In this document: one piece after another, positions 25,915-34,664 of the stretch | Layout: every line of letters starts with the position of its first letter | Position numbering within the stretch: the stretch's first letter is position 1 | Assembly (NCBI GenBank): GCA_002342805.1 | Contig: DDQW01000014.1 | Location: 35,375 to 99,374, forward strand | DNA: 64,000 nt | DNA from: Clostridiales bacterium UBA2432 | Lineage (GTDB): Bacteria > Bacillota > Clostridia > Lachnospirales > Vallitaleaceae | Reading direction: 5' to 3' | The notes under the pieces: model-generated | What the model saw: the letters and a program-made list of their open reading frames with translations, nothing else | What the model was told of the DNA's origin: nothing | Databases searched by the model: none | Position numbers and translations under genes: made by a program

Positions 25915-27449
25915 GCCTTTGCCTCCTGTTTATTAATTACATGCTTCATGATTTTTTCTTGAGTTGCCTCACCTTTCATGAGTTCTCCGGTTAACTTCCC
26001 TTCACTCATAACATAGATTCGGTCACAAATACCTAAAATCTCAGGCATTTCTGATGAAATAACAATAACACTTTTACCCTCATCTACAAGTTGATTGATA
26101 ATGGTATAAATCTCGTATTTGGCACCCACATCGATTCCACGTGTCGGTTCATCCAAAATAAGTATATCCGGTTTTGTATTAATCCATTTGCTTAGAACAA
26201 CTTTTTGTTGATTTCCACCGGAAAGATTCTTGGCTTTTTGTGTAATTCCGGATGATTTAATATTCATTTTTTTACGATATTCTTCACCCACCGTTATTTC
26301 TTTTCGATTATTTACCACGTTGTTTTTTGAAATTGCCTTTAAGTTTGCTAGCGAAATATTTGTTTTCAAATCTTCCTCTAATATTAAACCAAGGCTTTTA
26401 CGATCCTCCGTCACATAAGCAAATCCAGCTTTTATGGCATCACTCACGGAATGAAGATGCAGTTCTTTACCCTCTTTAATGATTGTACCTGTAACATTTT
26501 TTCCATAGGCTTTTCCAAAAAGACTCATGGCTAGTTCCGTTCTTCCTGCTCCCATTAAGCCCGCAAGGCCTAATACCTCTCCACGATTTAAATGAAAATC
26601 AATATTTTTAATCACTTGTCGATCTTCATGTTCCGGATGATAGACACTCCAGTTTTTTACTTCAAGAACTTTTTCACTGGAATTACTTTCATGAATTGGG
26701 AATCGATTGGTCAATTCACGTCCAACCATACCTTTGATAATCCGATCTTCCGAGATTCCTTCTTCTTCAACAGAAATTGTTTCAATGGTTTGACCGTCAC
26801 GTAAAATCGTTACGCTATCTGCTATTTTTTCAACTTCATTTAATTTATGTGAGATTAAGATGGATGTAATTCCATGTTCTTTCAACTCTAATATTAAGTC
26901 TAACAGGTTTTCACTGTCATCTTCATTTAACGCTGCTGTCGGTTCATCAAGGATGAGTAACTCTACTCGCTTTGATAATGCTTTTGCTATTTCTACAAGC
27001 TGTTGCTTGCCGACTCCAATTTGTGTAATCAATGTTTTGGGAGATTCTTTTAATTTGACGCGTTTTAAAAGTTCACCGGTTTTTGATGCTGTCTCTTTCC
27101 AATCAATAATGCCCTTACTGGCTTGCTCATTGCCTAAAAATATATTTTCTGCAATAGATAAATAAGGGATCAATGCTAACTCTTGATGAATGATAACGAT
27201 TCCTTTTTTTTCACTTTCCTTAATATCTCTAAATTGACACACTTCACCATTGTAAACAATATCACCTTCATAAGTTCCAAATTCATGAACACCGCTTAAG
27301 ACCTTCATCAATGTTGATTTTCCCGCACCATTTTCTCCAACGAGGGCGTGTATTTCACCTTTTTTCACTGAAAAATTAACATCATCAAGAGCTTTAACAC
27401 CAGGGAAGGTTTTTGTAATGTGCTTCATTTCCAAAATATGATCTGACAT
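25911..27449 (-). CDS. Monosaccharide ABC transporter ATP-binding protein (XylG/MmsA/GguA type)
   Basis: About 512 residues with two ABC modules. The first has Walker A GENGAGKSTLMKVLSG (about 37), the signature region IGVGKQQLVEIAKALS and Walker B LLILDEPTAAL. The second has the degenerate Walker A MGAGRTELAMSLFG usual in CUT2 ATPases, LSGGNQQKVVLSKW and ILILDEPTRGIDVGAKYEIY. It powers import of a monosaccharide. I prefer ATG 27449, seven bases after AAGGAG, over the ATG two codons earlier, which is too close to that site. A stem-loop separates it from the receptor gene. Confidence 0.94.
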   Translation of the reverse strand: MSDHILEMKHITKTFPGVKALDDVNFSVKKGEIHALVGENGAGKSTLMKVLSGVHEFGTYEGDIVYNGEVCQFRDIKESEKKGIVIIHQELALIPYLSIAENIFLGNEQASKGIIDWKETASKTGELLKRVKLKESPKTLITQIGVGKQQLVEIAKALSKRVELLILDEPTAALNEDDSENLLDLILELKEHGITSILISHKLNEVEKIADSVTILRDGQTIETISVEEEGISEDRIIKGMVGRELTNRFPIHESNSSEKVLEVKNWSVYHPEHEDRQVIKNIDFHLNRGEVLGLAGLMGAGRTELAMSLFGKAYGKNVTGTIIKEGKELHLHSVSDAIKAGFAYVTEDRKSLGLILEEDLKTNISLANLKAISKNNVVNNRKEITVGEEYRKKMNIKSSGITQKAKNLSGGNQQKVVLSKWINTKPDILILDEPTRGIDVGAKYEIYTIINQLVDEGKSVIVISSEMPEILGICDRIYVMSEGKLTGELMKGEATQEKIMKHVINKQEAKA

Positions 27450-27497
27450 ACTCATGCTCCTTCGCTTGGGAAATTCCCATCATATTATTGTGATGAT

Positions 27498-27523
27498 ATA
27501 AGGGCAGCATACGCCACCCTTAT
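27498..27523 (-). other. Intercistronic stem-loop between sugar receptor and ATPase genes
   Basis: On the minus strand ATAAGGG pairs with CCCTTAT, extended by G-U and G-C pairs to a GTAT tetraloop, with no T-run after it. It probably protects or attenuates the mRNA so that the receptor is made in excess. The two CUT1 operons in the window have similar hairpins at the same place. Confidence 0.6.
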
Positions 27524-27544
27524 GAATTGTTTTACTTGTTATGT

Positions 27545-28612
27545 TTATTCACCTGTTATTTCACTTTTTTCGTAGTATCCACTACCTACAAGAACTTCTT
27601 CCCAGTTATTAATATCCACAGATACCGGCTCAAGTAAGTATGAAGGAACGACTTTAACACCGTTGTCATATGTTGTTGTATCATTTACAGGAGCTTCTTC
27701 ATCTTTAAGAATAGCGTCGGCCATTTCAACAGCTTTTTTTGCTAATTCACGTGTATCTTTAAATACTGTTTGTGTTTGTTCGCCGGCTAAGATGGATTTT
27801 ACTGAAGCTAACTCAGCATCTTGACCAGTAACGATTGGAAGTGGATTATCACCAGAACCATATCCTACACCTTTAAGTGAAGATAGGATACCGATTGAAA
27901 TACCATCATATGGTGATAAAACTGCATCAAGGCGCTCATTTGTATAGTTTGCACTTAATAAGTTGTCCATACGTGTTTGAGCTAAAGCGCCGTCCCAACG
28001 AAGTGTTGCCACTTGCTGTACATCTGTTTGTCCTGATTTAACAACAAGTTTACCTTCATCAATATACGGTTGCAAGACACTCATTGCACCATCAAAGAAG
28101 AAATATGCATTGTTATCATCTGGTGATCCTGCAAATAATTCAATGTTAAAAGGACCTGCTTGATTTTCAAGATCCAGTGCATCAACGATATATGAACCTT
28201 GTTGTACACCAACTTTGAAGTTGTCAAATGTCGCATAATAAGTTACATGTTCCGTGTTACGAATCAAACGATCATAAGCAACGACTTGAATACCTTCGTC
28301 AGCCGCTTTACTTAATACATCAGTTAAAGATTCGCCGTCAATTGATGCAACAACCATAACCTTTACACCTTTTGTAATCATGTTTTCGATTTGTGCTACT
28401 TGGTTTTCAACAACGTCTTCTGCATATTGTAAATCTGTTGTATACCCTAAAGCTTCAAATTCTTTAACCATGTTATCTCCATCAGCAACCCAACGTTCTG
28501 ATGATTTTGTCGGCATCGCAATACCTACATCGACGCCTCCGCCTTGACTACCGCACCCCACACTACCTAAAACAAGAACTGCAACAATGAGTAATGTTAA
28601 TAATTTTTTCAT
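27545..28612 (-). CDS. Multiple-monosaccharide-binding lipoprotein (ChvE/XylF type)
   Basis: 355 residues. The lipobox GSVGC is near residue 20. The mature protein begins VDVGIAMPTKSSERWVADGDNM, a signature of ChvE/XylF receptors. AEDVVENQVAQIENM, VVAYDRLIRNT, ELFAGSPDDNNAYFFFDGAM and the C-terminal NNWEEVLVGSGYY are further family segments. Related receptors bind xylose, glucose, arabinose or galactose; which one applies here cannot be read from sequence. It is first in the receptor-ATPase-permease operon. A paralogue without transporter genes lies at 56728-57795. Confidence 0.94.
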   Translation of the reverse strand: MKKLLTLLIVAVLVLGSVGCGSQGGGVDVGIAMPTKSSERWVADGDNMVKEFEALGYTTDLQYAEDVVENQVAQIENMITKGVKVMVVASIDGESLTDVLSKAADEGIQVVAYDRLIRNTEHVTYYATFDNFKVGVQQGSYIVDALDLENQAGPFNIELFAGSPDDNNAYFFFDGAMSVLQPYIDEGKLVVKSGQTDVQQVATLRWDGALAQTRMDNLLSANYTNERLDAVLSPYDGISIGILSSLKGVGYGSGDNPLPIVTGQDAELASVKSILAGEQTQTVFKDTRELAKKAVEMADAILKDEEAPVNDTTTYDNGVKVVPSYLLEPVSVDINNWEEVLVGSGYYEKSEITGE

Positions 28613-28715
28613 ATTTTGCTCCTTTCAAATCTTGATATGAACTCATTATACGTATTATTCTAGTATTTGTATTTACAGGAATCGGGGAAAATTTATAAAA
28701 TGATGTTATTTTCCC

Positions 28716-28744
28716 TTGACTTTTATTGAGAATGATTATAGAAT
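28716..28744 (+). promoter_or_regulatory. Iron-regulated promoter with a Fur box
   Basis: TTGACT (28716-28721), 17 bases, TAGAAT (28739-28744). TGAGAATGATTATAG (28727-28741) lies between the boxes and matches the TGATAAT-N-ATTATCA Fur half-sites at most positions. Fur with iron would block RNA polymerase and silence the iron-uptake operon. Confidence 0.7.
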
Positions 28745-28787
28745 TCATTTAGAAATTATAAAACCATTTTAAGACAAGGAGATTATT

Positions 28788-29831
28788 ATGTATTTACAAA
28801 AAAAGGTTTTTTCTATATTTTCTATATTAACTCTTACATTATTGATTGCCGGATGCGCAACTCGTCCTGAGCTTTCAACAGAGTCTGCTTCCGGCAGTTC
28901 ATCTGAAACAACAGATTCTAACTATCCCATAACCATTACACATGCACTGGGTGAAACGGTGATTGAATCTAAGCCTGAGCGCATTGCTACAATTTCATGG
29001 GGAAATCAAGATACCCCTTTAGCCCTTGGTGTCCTTCCTGTAGGTGTCTCTACCGCAAATTATGGCGTGACTGATGGTAGTGGACTATTGCCTTGGACTA
29101 AGGAAGCTTTTGAAAATCTAGGTGTTACACAAGCACTTTTATTTGACGATGTTGCCGGATTAGATTTTGAAGCTATAAGCGATGTGCAACCGGATGTTAT
29201 CCTAGCTGCTTATTCAGGAATTACTCAAGAAGAATATGATTTGCTCAGTGAGATTGCACCTGTTGTTGCCTATCGAACCGCACCTTGGCAAACATTTTGG
29301 CGTGATCAGATTATCTATGATGCCATGGGTATAGGGTTGGAAGCCGAGGGAAAAGCTCTCGTTTCTGATCTAGAACAGCTTATTGAAGAAAAAACAGCGA
29401 CGTACCCAGAGCTTAATGGAATCAAAGCCGCTTTCTTCTATTTTAATCCAACGGATCTTGGCAAATTTTATGTTTATCTTCCTTCGGATCCTCGCGCAGC
29501 ATATCTTCTCGACCTAGGCATGGAATTTCCGGATAGTGTCAAGGCATTGACTGAAGATTCATCGAGCTTTGCCCTAGAGCTGAGTGCAGAAAATGTTGAC
29601 CGTCTTGATGATATCGATCTAATTATTACCTATGGCACAGACGGATTACTTGAATCTTTACAAAAGGATCCTTTAATCAGTACCTTGCCTGCCGTTCAAA
29701 ATGGTTCAGTCGCTATTATTGAAGATGCTACACCACTTGCAGCTTCAGGTACCCCAAGCGCTCTATCCATACCGGCAACCATCGATGAATACTTAGCCAT
29801 CCTTGCAGAAGCGGTGAAAACAGACCAATGA
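28788..29831 (+). CDS. Iron-siderophore ABC transporter substrate-binding lipoprotein
   Basis: 347 residues. The lipobox LLIAGC (Cys about 23) is followed by a serine/threonine-rich linker and a class III (FepB/FhuD-like) binding fold. Family segments are ITHALGETVIESKPERIATISWGNQDTPLALG, DFEAISDVQPDVILAAYSGITQEEY and the C-terminal PALSIPATIDEYLAILAEA type helix. This arrangement is typical of catecholate or mixed siderophore receptors of the iron-complex group. It is the first gene of a four-gene operon with a Fur-boxed promoter and overlaps the first permease gene by four bases. Confidence 0.93.
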   Translation: MYLQKKVFSIFSILTLTLLIAGCATRPELSTESASGSSSETTDSNYPITITHALGETVIESKPERIATISWGNQDTPLALGVLPVGVSTANYGVTDGSGLLPWTKEAFENLGVTQALLFDDVAGLDFEAISDVQPDVILAAYSGITQEEYDLLSEIAPVVAYRTAPWQTFWRDQIIYDAMGIGLEAEGKALVSDLEQLIEEKTATYPELNGIKAAFFYFNPTDLGKFYVYLPSDPRAAYLLDLGMEFPDSVKALTEDSSSFALELSAENVDRLDDIDLIITYGTDGLLESLQKDPLISTLPAVQNGSVAIIEDATPLAASGTPSALSIPATIDEYLAILAEAVKTDQ

Positions 29832-30826
29832 AAAAAATAAATCCTCTTTTGCTAATTGTACTGAGCATAATAGGTTTAAGCATCAGCATACTTGCGTCTC
29901 TTGCTTTTGGAGCACGGCACATTGGCTTTCTTGAAGTTATTCAATCACTAATATATAACCAAGAAGAAACACTCAACCAAATTGTCGTACATGAACGCAT
30001 TCCTCGGACCTTGTTTGGAATTGTCGCCGGAGCTTCCCTGGGAATATCCGGTGCACTTATGCAAGCCATCACTCGAAATCCCATAGCGGATCCAAGTATC
30101 CTTGGTGTTAATACCGGCGCATCCCTTTTTGTGGTTGCCGGTATTGCCTTTTTAAATATTGGTCGTCCCATTGAATATATTGGATTAGCGTTACTCGGTT
30201 CAAGTATTGTTGCCCTTTTTGTTTTTGGTATAAGCTCTTTAGGCGCATCCGGTAGCACCCCCATCAAGTTAGCATTAGCCGGTGCTGCTACAAGTGCAGC
30301 ATTATCATCCATCATCAGCGCCATCGTATTACCTCGAACGGATTCAATGACAAACTTTCGTTTCTGGCAAGTCGGTAGTATCAGTGGTGCCACATGGGAG
30401 GGAATGCTTACTGTCCTTCCCTTTTTATTGATTGGTTTAGTCATTGGCCTCTTCTCATCCTCAACACTTGATGCACTTGCACTAGGCGATGAATTAGCCA
30501 TAGGTCTAGGTGTCCGGACTGGTATTGTCCGACTTTTAAGTACCGGAGCAGGAGTTATCCTCTGCGGTGCCACGACAGCCATTGCCGGTCCAATCGGATT
30601 CATCGGATTGATGGTACCGCATTCTGTCCGTTTGCTTCTTGGCCCAAGTATGAAGCGTCTCATTCCCATGTCTGCAGTTTTGGGAGCCATCTTGCTCTTA
30701 TTAGCTGATGTCATCGGTCGTCTCATCGGTTCTCCAAGCGAACTAGAATCCGGAATTGTGACGGCATTTATTGGAGCGCCTATTCTTATTCTTATTGCAA
30801 TGAAAGCGAAGGTGAAATCTTTATGA
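29828..30826 (+). CDS. Iron-siderophore ABC transporter permease (FecCD family), first subunit
   Basis: 332 residues with about nine hydrophobic helices. FecCD family motifs are HERIPRTLFGIVAGASLGISGALMQAITRNPIADPSILGVNTGASL, in two parts across about 55-105, ALGVRTG-like IGLGVRTGIVRLL near 230, and AGPIGFIGLMVPHSVRLLLG near 255. It forms half of the channel for an iron-siderophore complex. It overlaps the preceding receptor and the following permease by four bases each, showing tight coupling. Confidence 0.94.
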   Translation: MKKINPLLLIVLSIIGLSISILASLAFGARHIGFLEVIQSLIYNQEETLNQIVVHERIPRTLFGIVAGASLGISGALMQAITRNPIADPSILGVNTGASLFVVAGIAFLNIGRPIEYIGLALLGSSIVALFVFGISSLGASGSTPIKLALAGAATSAALSSIISAIVLPRTDSMTNFRFWQVGSISGATWEGMLTVLPFLLIGLVIGLFSSSTLDALALGDELAIGLGVRTGIVRLLSTGAGVILCGATTAIAGPIGFIGLMVPHSVRLLLGPSMKRLIPMSAVLGAILLLLADVIGRLIGSPSELESGIVTAFIGAPILILIAMKAKVKSL

Positions 30827-31851
30827 GCGATTTAAGGACAACTACACTTCTTATGGGATTTCGTCGACGTCGATTGCGCTGGACTTTTTCCACAAGTTTG
30901 CTGATGATCATAGTCTTCGTATTATCGTGTATGGCTTTAGTCCTAGGTAACACAATCTACCCATTATCAACTGTTCTAAGCGTTCTAGGGGGCGAATCAA
31001 TTCAAGGAGCAACATTTGCTATTTATACATTGCGCCTACCTCGAATGCTTACCGGTCTCTTTGTTGGCCTTGCTTTTGGCATTGCCGGAAGCACCTTTCA
31101 GAACCTATTACGTAATCCCCTGGCAAGTCCTGATATTATCGGTATCACTTCCGGTTCAAGTATTGCTGCTGTTTTTTGCATTCTTATTCTAGGACTAAGT
31201 GGTCCCCTTGTATCTATTGCAGCTGTAATATCCGGTCTTTTGGTCGCTTTAATAATCTATCTATTGTCTCGCAATGGTGGATTTTCGGGTGGAAAACTCA
31301 TTCTCATCGGAATCGGTATACAGGCAATGATCCAATCTGCCATATCCTATCTGATTCTTCGTTCCAATCAAAATGATATTCCAAGTGCCCTTCGTTGGCT
31401 TAGTGGCAGCTTAAATGGGGTGCGTTTATCCGCACTTCCCGGCTTAGTGAGCTTTGTTCTTATTTTTTCTAGTCTGATTATTCTCTTAGGAGGGCACTTA
31501 CGAATTCTTGAACTGAGTGAGCAAACTGCAACAAGCCTTGGTGTGCGCACTGATTTGATTCGTATACTTTTAGTTTTATCCGGTGTCTTTTTGATTGCAT
31601 ATGCCACCGCAGTCACCGGTCCCATCGCTTTTGTTTCTTTTTTGTCCGGCCCCATTGCCAAAAAATGGGTTGGCCGTGGATTGCCAAGTGAATTTCCTGC
31701 AGGACTTATTGGTGCTATTTTGGTACTTGGATCCGATCTAATCGGCCAGTATGCCTTTTCAACACGATTTCCTGTTGGTGTTATTACCGGTATTCTTGGC
31801 TCCCCCTATTTATTGTACTTAATCATTCGAATGAATCGACAAGGAGGTTAA
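30823..31851 (+). CDS. Iron-siderophore ABC transporter permease (FecCD family), second subunit
   Basis: 342 residues, same fold as its neighbour. RLPRMLTGLFVGLAFGIAGSTFQNLLRNPLASPDIIGITSGSS is spread over about 65-110. SLGVRTDLIRILLVLSGVFL and TGPIAFVSFLSGPIAKKWVG are the later FecCD signatures. The final helices end in GSPYLLYLIIRMNRQGG. It pairs with the first permease as a heterodimer. The start overlaps the upstream stop; the ATPase starts two bases after its stop. Confidence 0.94.
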   Translation: MSDLRTTTLLMGFRRRRLRWTFSTSLLMIIVFVLSCMALVLGNTIYPLSTVLSVLGGESIQGATFAIYTLRLPRMLTGLFVGLAFGIAGSTFQNLLRNPLASPDIIGITSGSSIAAVFCILILGLSGPLVSIAAVISGLLVALIIYLLSRNGGFSGGKLILIGIGIQAMIQSAISYLILRSNQNDIPSALRWLSGSLNGVRLSALPGLVSFVLIFSSLIILLGGHLRILELSEQTATSLGVRTDLIRILLVLSGVFLIAYATAVTGPIAFVSFLSGPIAKKWVGRGLPSEFPAGLIGAILVLGSDLIGQYAFSTRFPVGVITGILGSPYLLYLIIRMNRQGG

Positions 31852-31853
31852 TT

Positions 31854-32666
31854 ATGTGTCCGCACCCATTATTAGAAAGCCGTCATCTTGTATCCGGTTA
31901 TGGCGATCAAGTTGTTGTCAATGATGTGAGCTTATCCATTCCAAAAAATAAAATCAGTGTTATTATTGGTTCGAATGCCTGTGGCAAATCGACACTTCTA
32001 AAAACTTTGGCAAGGCTTATTAAACCTATGTCCGGTCAAATCACTTTAGACAATAAACGATTAGACCGCATTCCTTCAAAGCAATTAGCCCGTCATCTGG
32101 GTCTTTTGCCCCAGTCGCCCATTGTTCCTGAAGGAATTACTGTGTCTGACTTGGTTTCACGAGGACGGTTTCCATACCAGTCTTTATTTAAAGGATTGTC
32201 TGCCAAAGATTATGAGGCTATCGAGGCTGCTTTAGATATAATGGGCATCAAAGATTTAGCCGATCATCCTGTTGATGAGCTGTCCGGAGGACAACGTCAA
32301 CGTGTTTGGATCGCCATGGCCTTAGCACAAGATACAGACATCTTGTTTTTAGACGAGCCCACAACCTATCTTGATATTACCTATCAGATTGAAATATTAG
32401 ACCTTTTGACCGATCTTAATAGACGTCGTAAAACCACCATTGTTATGGTTTTACACGATATTAATTTAACGGCACGTTATGCAGATTATATTTTTGCTAT
32501 TAAACAAGGAAAATTAATAGGTGAAGGGAGTCCTTCTCAGATTATTAGTGAAGAATTCATTGAATCCGTCTTTGGATTAGAGTGTAAAGTCATACGTGAC
32601 CCTGTATCAAATACACCCTTTATGGTTCCTAAAGGGCGCCATCATGTTTTAGAAGCCTGCTCTTAA
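31854..32666 (+). CDS. Iron-siderophore ABC transporter ATP-binding protein (FecE/FhuC type)
   Basis: 270 residues. Walker A is IGSNACGKSTLLKTL (about 40), with Cys in place of the more usual Gly or Ala. Q-loop LPQSP, signature LSGGQRQRVWIAMALAQDT, Walker B ILFLDEPTTYLDI and H-loop VLHDINLTARYAD are intact. GRFPYQSLF is typical of the FecE/FhuC group. It completes a full uptake system with the receptor and two permeases. Its last codons form one arm of a terminator hairpin that also covers the stop of the convergent esterase. Confidence 0.95.
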   Translation: MCPHPLLESRHLVSGYGDQVVVNDVSLSIPKNKISVIIGSNACGKSTLLKTLARLIKPMSGQITLDNKRLDRIPSKQLARHLGLLPQSPIVPEGITVSDLVSRGRFPYQSLFKGLSAKDYEAIEAALDIMGIKDLADHPVDELSGGQRQRVWIAMALAQDTDILFLDEPTTYLDITYQIEILDLLTDLNRRRKTTIVMVLHDINLTARYADYIFAIKQGKLIGEGSPSQIISEEFIESVFGLECKVIRDPVSNTPFMVPKGRHHVLEACS

Positions 32667-32682
32667 TCGCGCAGGCTTCTAA
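32649..32682. terminator. Convergent terminator embedded in both coding ends
   Basis: TTAGAAGCCTGC (32649-32660) pairs with GCAGGCTTCTAA (32671-32682). The ten-base loop holds both stop codons, so the stem is coding sequence for the iron ATPase and the esterase. There is no long T-run; it may mainly insulate the convergent genes. Confidence 0.62.
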
Positions 32683-33457
32683 TCCAATGCATAAATTTCA
32701 AAACTTCTTGGTCCCAAAAGGCCCACTCATGAGCTCCCGGACCTTCATAATATTTATAGTCTAGCTTAAGGGCATCTAGTTGTTTACAAAAAATAGCCGT
32801 ACTTTCCAATATAAAGTCATCTGTCCCACAACTGAGATACATGTTGGGACGTTCTTCTTTCTTCGCTACTAAATCCGCTGCTAACCACAGTAAATCCTCC
32901 GGACCGCCTACAACATGATGAACATCATCAAATACTAACCGAATGTCTGCTTCTAGCCGTTTTAACCAGGCTTCTGCATCATCTGCAATGGCTTCAGCCG
33001 CTGTTTGGGCCATTAGCAAAGCACCTGAAAAAGAACCGATAACACTATATCGATCCGGATAGGTCATACCAATCTTCATGGCGCCATAGCCACCCATTGA
33101 GAGACCGGCTATAAATGTGTACTTTGGATCCTGTGTAATCGGGAACCATTTTTTAAGATACTTAGGAATTTCTTCCGTAATTTGTGTGAAATAAGGATCT
33201 CCATGAGCCATATCTGTATAAAAGGATTTTCCTCCTTCAGGCATAACCACGGCAAATCCCAAGTCAGCTGCATAACGTTCAATCGATGTCATTCGGGCCC
33301 ACTTTGTATAATCATCCGTGTATCCATGAAGCAGATATAGGACCGGATACTTTCCCTCTTCATCATAAAACCCTCGATCTTCATCGGGTAGGATAACGTT
33401 CATCCCCATATACTTATTCATAACATCCGATGGATAGTTAACTTGAAATAATGACAT
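32663..33457 (-). CDS. Esterase of the alpha/beta-hydrolase fold (esterase D/FrmB-like)
   Basis: 264 residues, no signal peptide. The nucleophile elbow is FIAGLSMGGYGAM (Ser about 122). The acid (CGTDDFI) and histidine (PGAHEWAFW) regions lie near the C-terminus. YPVLYLLHGYTDDYTKWAR is the oxyanion segment. The family includes acetyl-ester and feruloyl esterases, S-formylglutathione hydrolases and siderophore esterases. Here it could deacylate imported glycans or release iron from a siderophore, and context does not decide. I start it at ATG 33457 behind AAGGAGG, which also avoids overlapping the diguanylate cyclase gene upstream. Confidence 0.87.
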   Translation of the reverse strand: MSLFQVNYPSDVMNKYMGMNVILPDEDRGFYDEEGKYPVLYLLHGYTDDYTKWARMTSIERYAADLGFAVVMPEGGKSFYTDMAHGDPYFTQITEEIPKYLKKWFPITQDPKYTFIAGLSMGGYGAMKIGMTYPDRYSVIGSFSGALLMAQTAAEAIADDAEAWLKRLEADIRLVFDDVHHVVGGPEDLLWLAADLVAKKEERPNMYLSCGTDDFILESTAIFCKQLDALKLDYKYYEGPGAHEWAFWDQEVLKFMHWIRSLRD

Positions 33458-33470
33458 ATGCTCCTCCTTT

Positions 33471-34604
33471 TTAAACGGTAAATTCTGATTCAAAAACCGA
33501 TGTGTTGATTTCTTCGCTTTGTGATACTAAGTGCTTTTGTACTTTTGTTCCGTCACGGCGTGTATACTGATATGTAATGGTATTTTTACCTTGATGCTTT
33601 GATGTATATAATAATTGATCTGCATGGGATAGACACACCTCAATGTCACAAGGTTGATGACAGAGTACAAATCCTCCACTAAAGGAAGTAAATGCTTCAA
33701 GACTTCCTAATTGATCCGATGCATGTTGTATTTTTTTCAATAACTCTAGCATTTTCGTTTTGGAACATCCATTATAAATAATGATAAATTCATCTCCACC
33801 ATAACGTCCGACGATACCCTGTTCCCCCACAATGTCTCGTATGGTCGTTGCAGCTTTTTTTAATAACATATCTCCCATCACGTGCCCATAGGAGTCGTTT
33901 ACTTGCTTAAAATTGTCTAAATCGACCATCCCGATTAATAATTTATTCTTTTTTTGCTTTCGCATTTTTTCGATTTCCCGGAAAACATAGCGCCGATTAT
34001 AGATTGTTGTTAATTCATCATGTAAGGTCAAATAGGTCAATGCCTGTTTTTGTTTTCCTAATTCATCCAATGCGTACCGATAGGATTTTGCAAATGCTTT
34101 TAACATAAATGCACCTGCTATGAAGGTCAAGGGCAACTGGTACATAACGTCAATCATTTCCATCTTGGAATCAATAACTGCAAAGAATTGGGGATATTGA
34201 TAACGCATGAAAATCATGAACATAATTACAATTAATTCAGCCGTAAAAAACACAAACTGAGTTTTACCTTCAAAAAAATAAATGATGGCAATCATAATAA
34301 GAAAAGAATATGCAACGGTAAAGGGATTTGAAAGGGATGAATTTAGCCAACCAAGTGGCAATAAGAGGAAAATCACAATAGTAAAAAAGATAATTCTCGC
34401 CGGTTGGACATATCGATTATGCAAGAGCGCATACAAAACAATACCACTTAGTATCAAAGCAATCGCCCATTTTATATTGGCTTGCTTTGGATAATCGATG
34501 GCAATATTAACAAGAATAAGTGCAATGGACATTACCATTGCACAAACAAGAATAATGGCAAATATTTGATCTTCTAACTTCAAGGACTGATACTTTTTTC
34601 TCAT
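33471..34604 (-). CDS. Membrane diguanylate cyclase (GGDEF)
   Basis: About 377 residues. Six or so hydrophobic helices (about 15-180) precede a GGDEF domain with MVDLDNFKQVNDSYGHVMGD and an intact RYGGDEFII motif. A 30-residue tail follows the domain. It should synthesise c-di-GMP; the input is presumably sensed by the membrane part. I place the start at ATG 34604, eight bases after GAGG, in place of ATG 34625. It ends 13 bases before the esterase start, so the two are probably cotranscribed. Confidence 0.9.
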   Translation of the reverse strand: MRKKYQSLKLEDQIFAIILVCAMVMSIALILVNIAIDYPKQANIKWAIALILSGIVLYALLHNRYVQPARIIFFTIVIFLLLPLGWLNSSLSNPFTVAYSFLIMIAIIYFFEGKTQFVFFTAELIVIMFMIFMRYQYPQFFAVIDSKMEMIDVMYQLPLTFIAGAFMLKAFAKSYRYALDELGKQKQALTYLTLHDELTTIYNRRYVFREIEKMRKQKKNKLLIGMVDLDNFKQVNDSYGHVMGDMLLKKAATTIRDIVGEQGIVGRYGGDEFIIIYNGCSKTKMLELLKKIQHASDQLGSLEAFTSFSGGFVLCHQPCDIEVCLSHADQLLYTSKHQGKNTITYQYTRRDGTKVQKHLVSQSEEINTSVFESEFTV

Positions 34605-34664
34605 AATTTGTTCCTCTTCATCCATTAGAATATTTACCGTTTAATTATAGCCTATATAAACAAA

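Noticed and set aside
29941..30726. 261-codon open frame on the minus strand inside the first FecCD permease
   Set aside because: Shadow of a permease gene whose motifs and coupling are clear; rich in Pro, Met and Arg as expected of an antisense frame.
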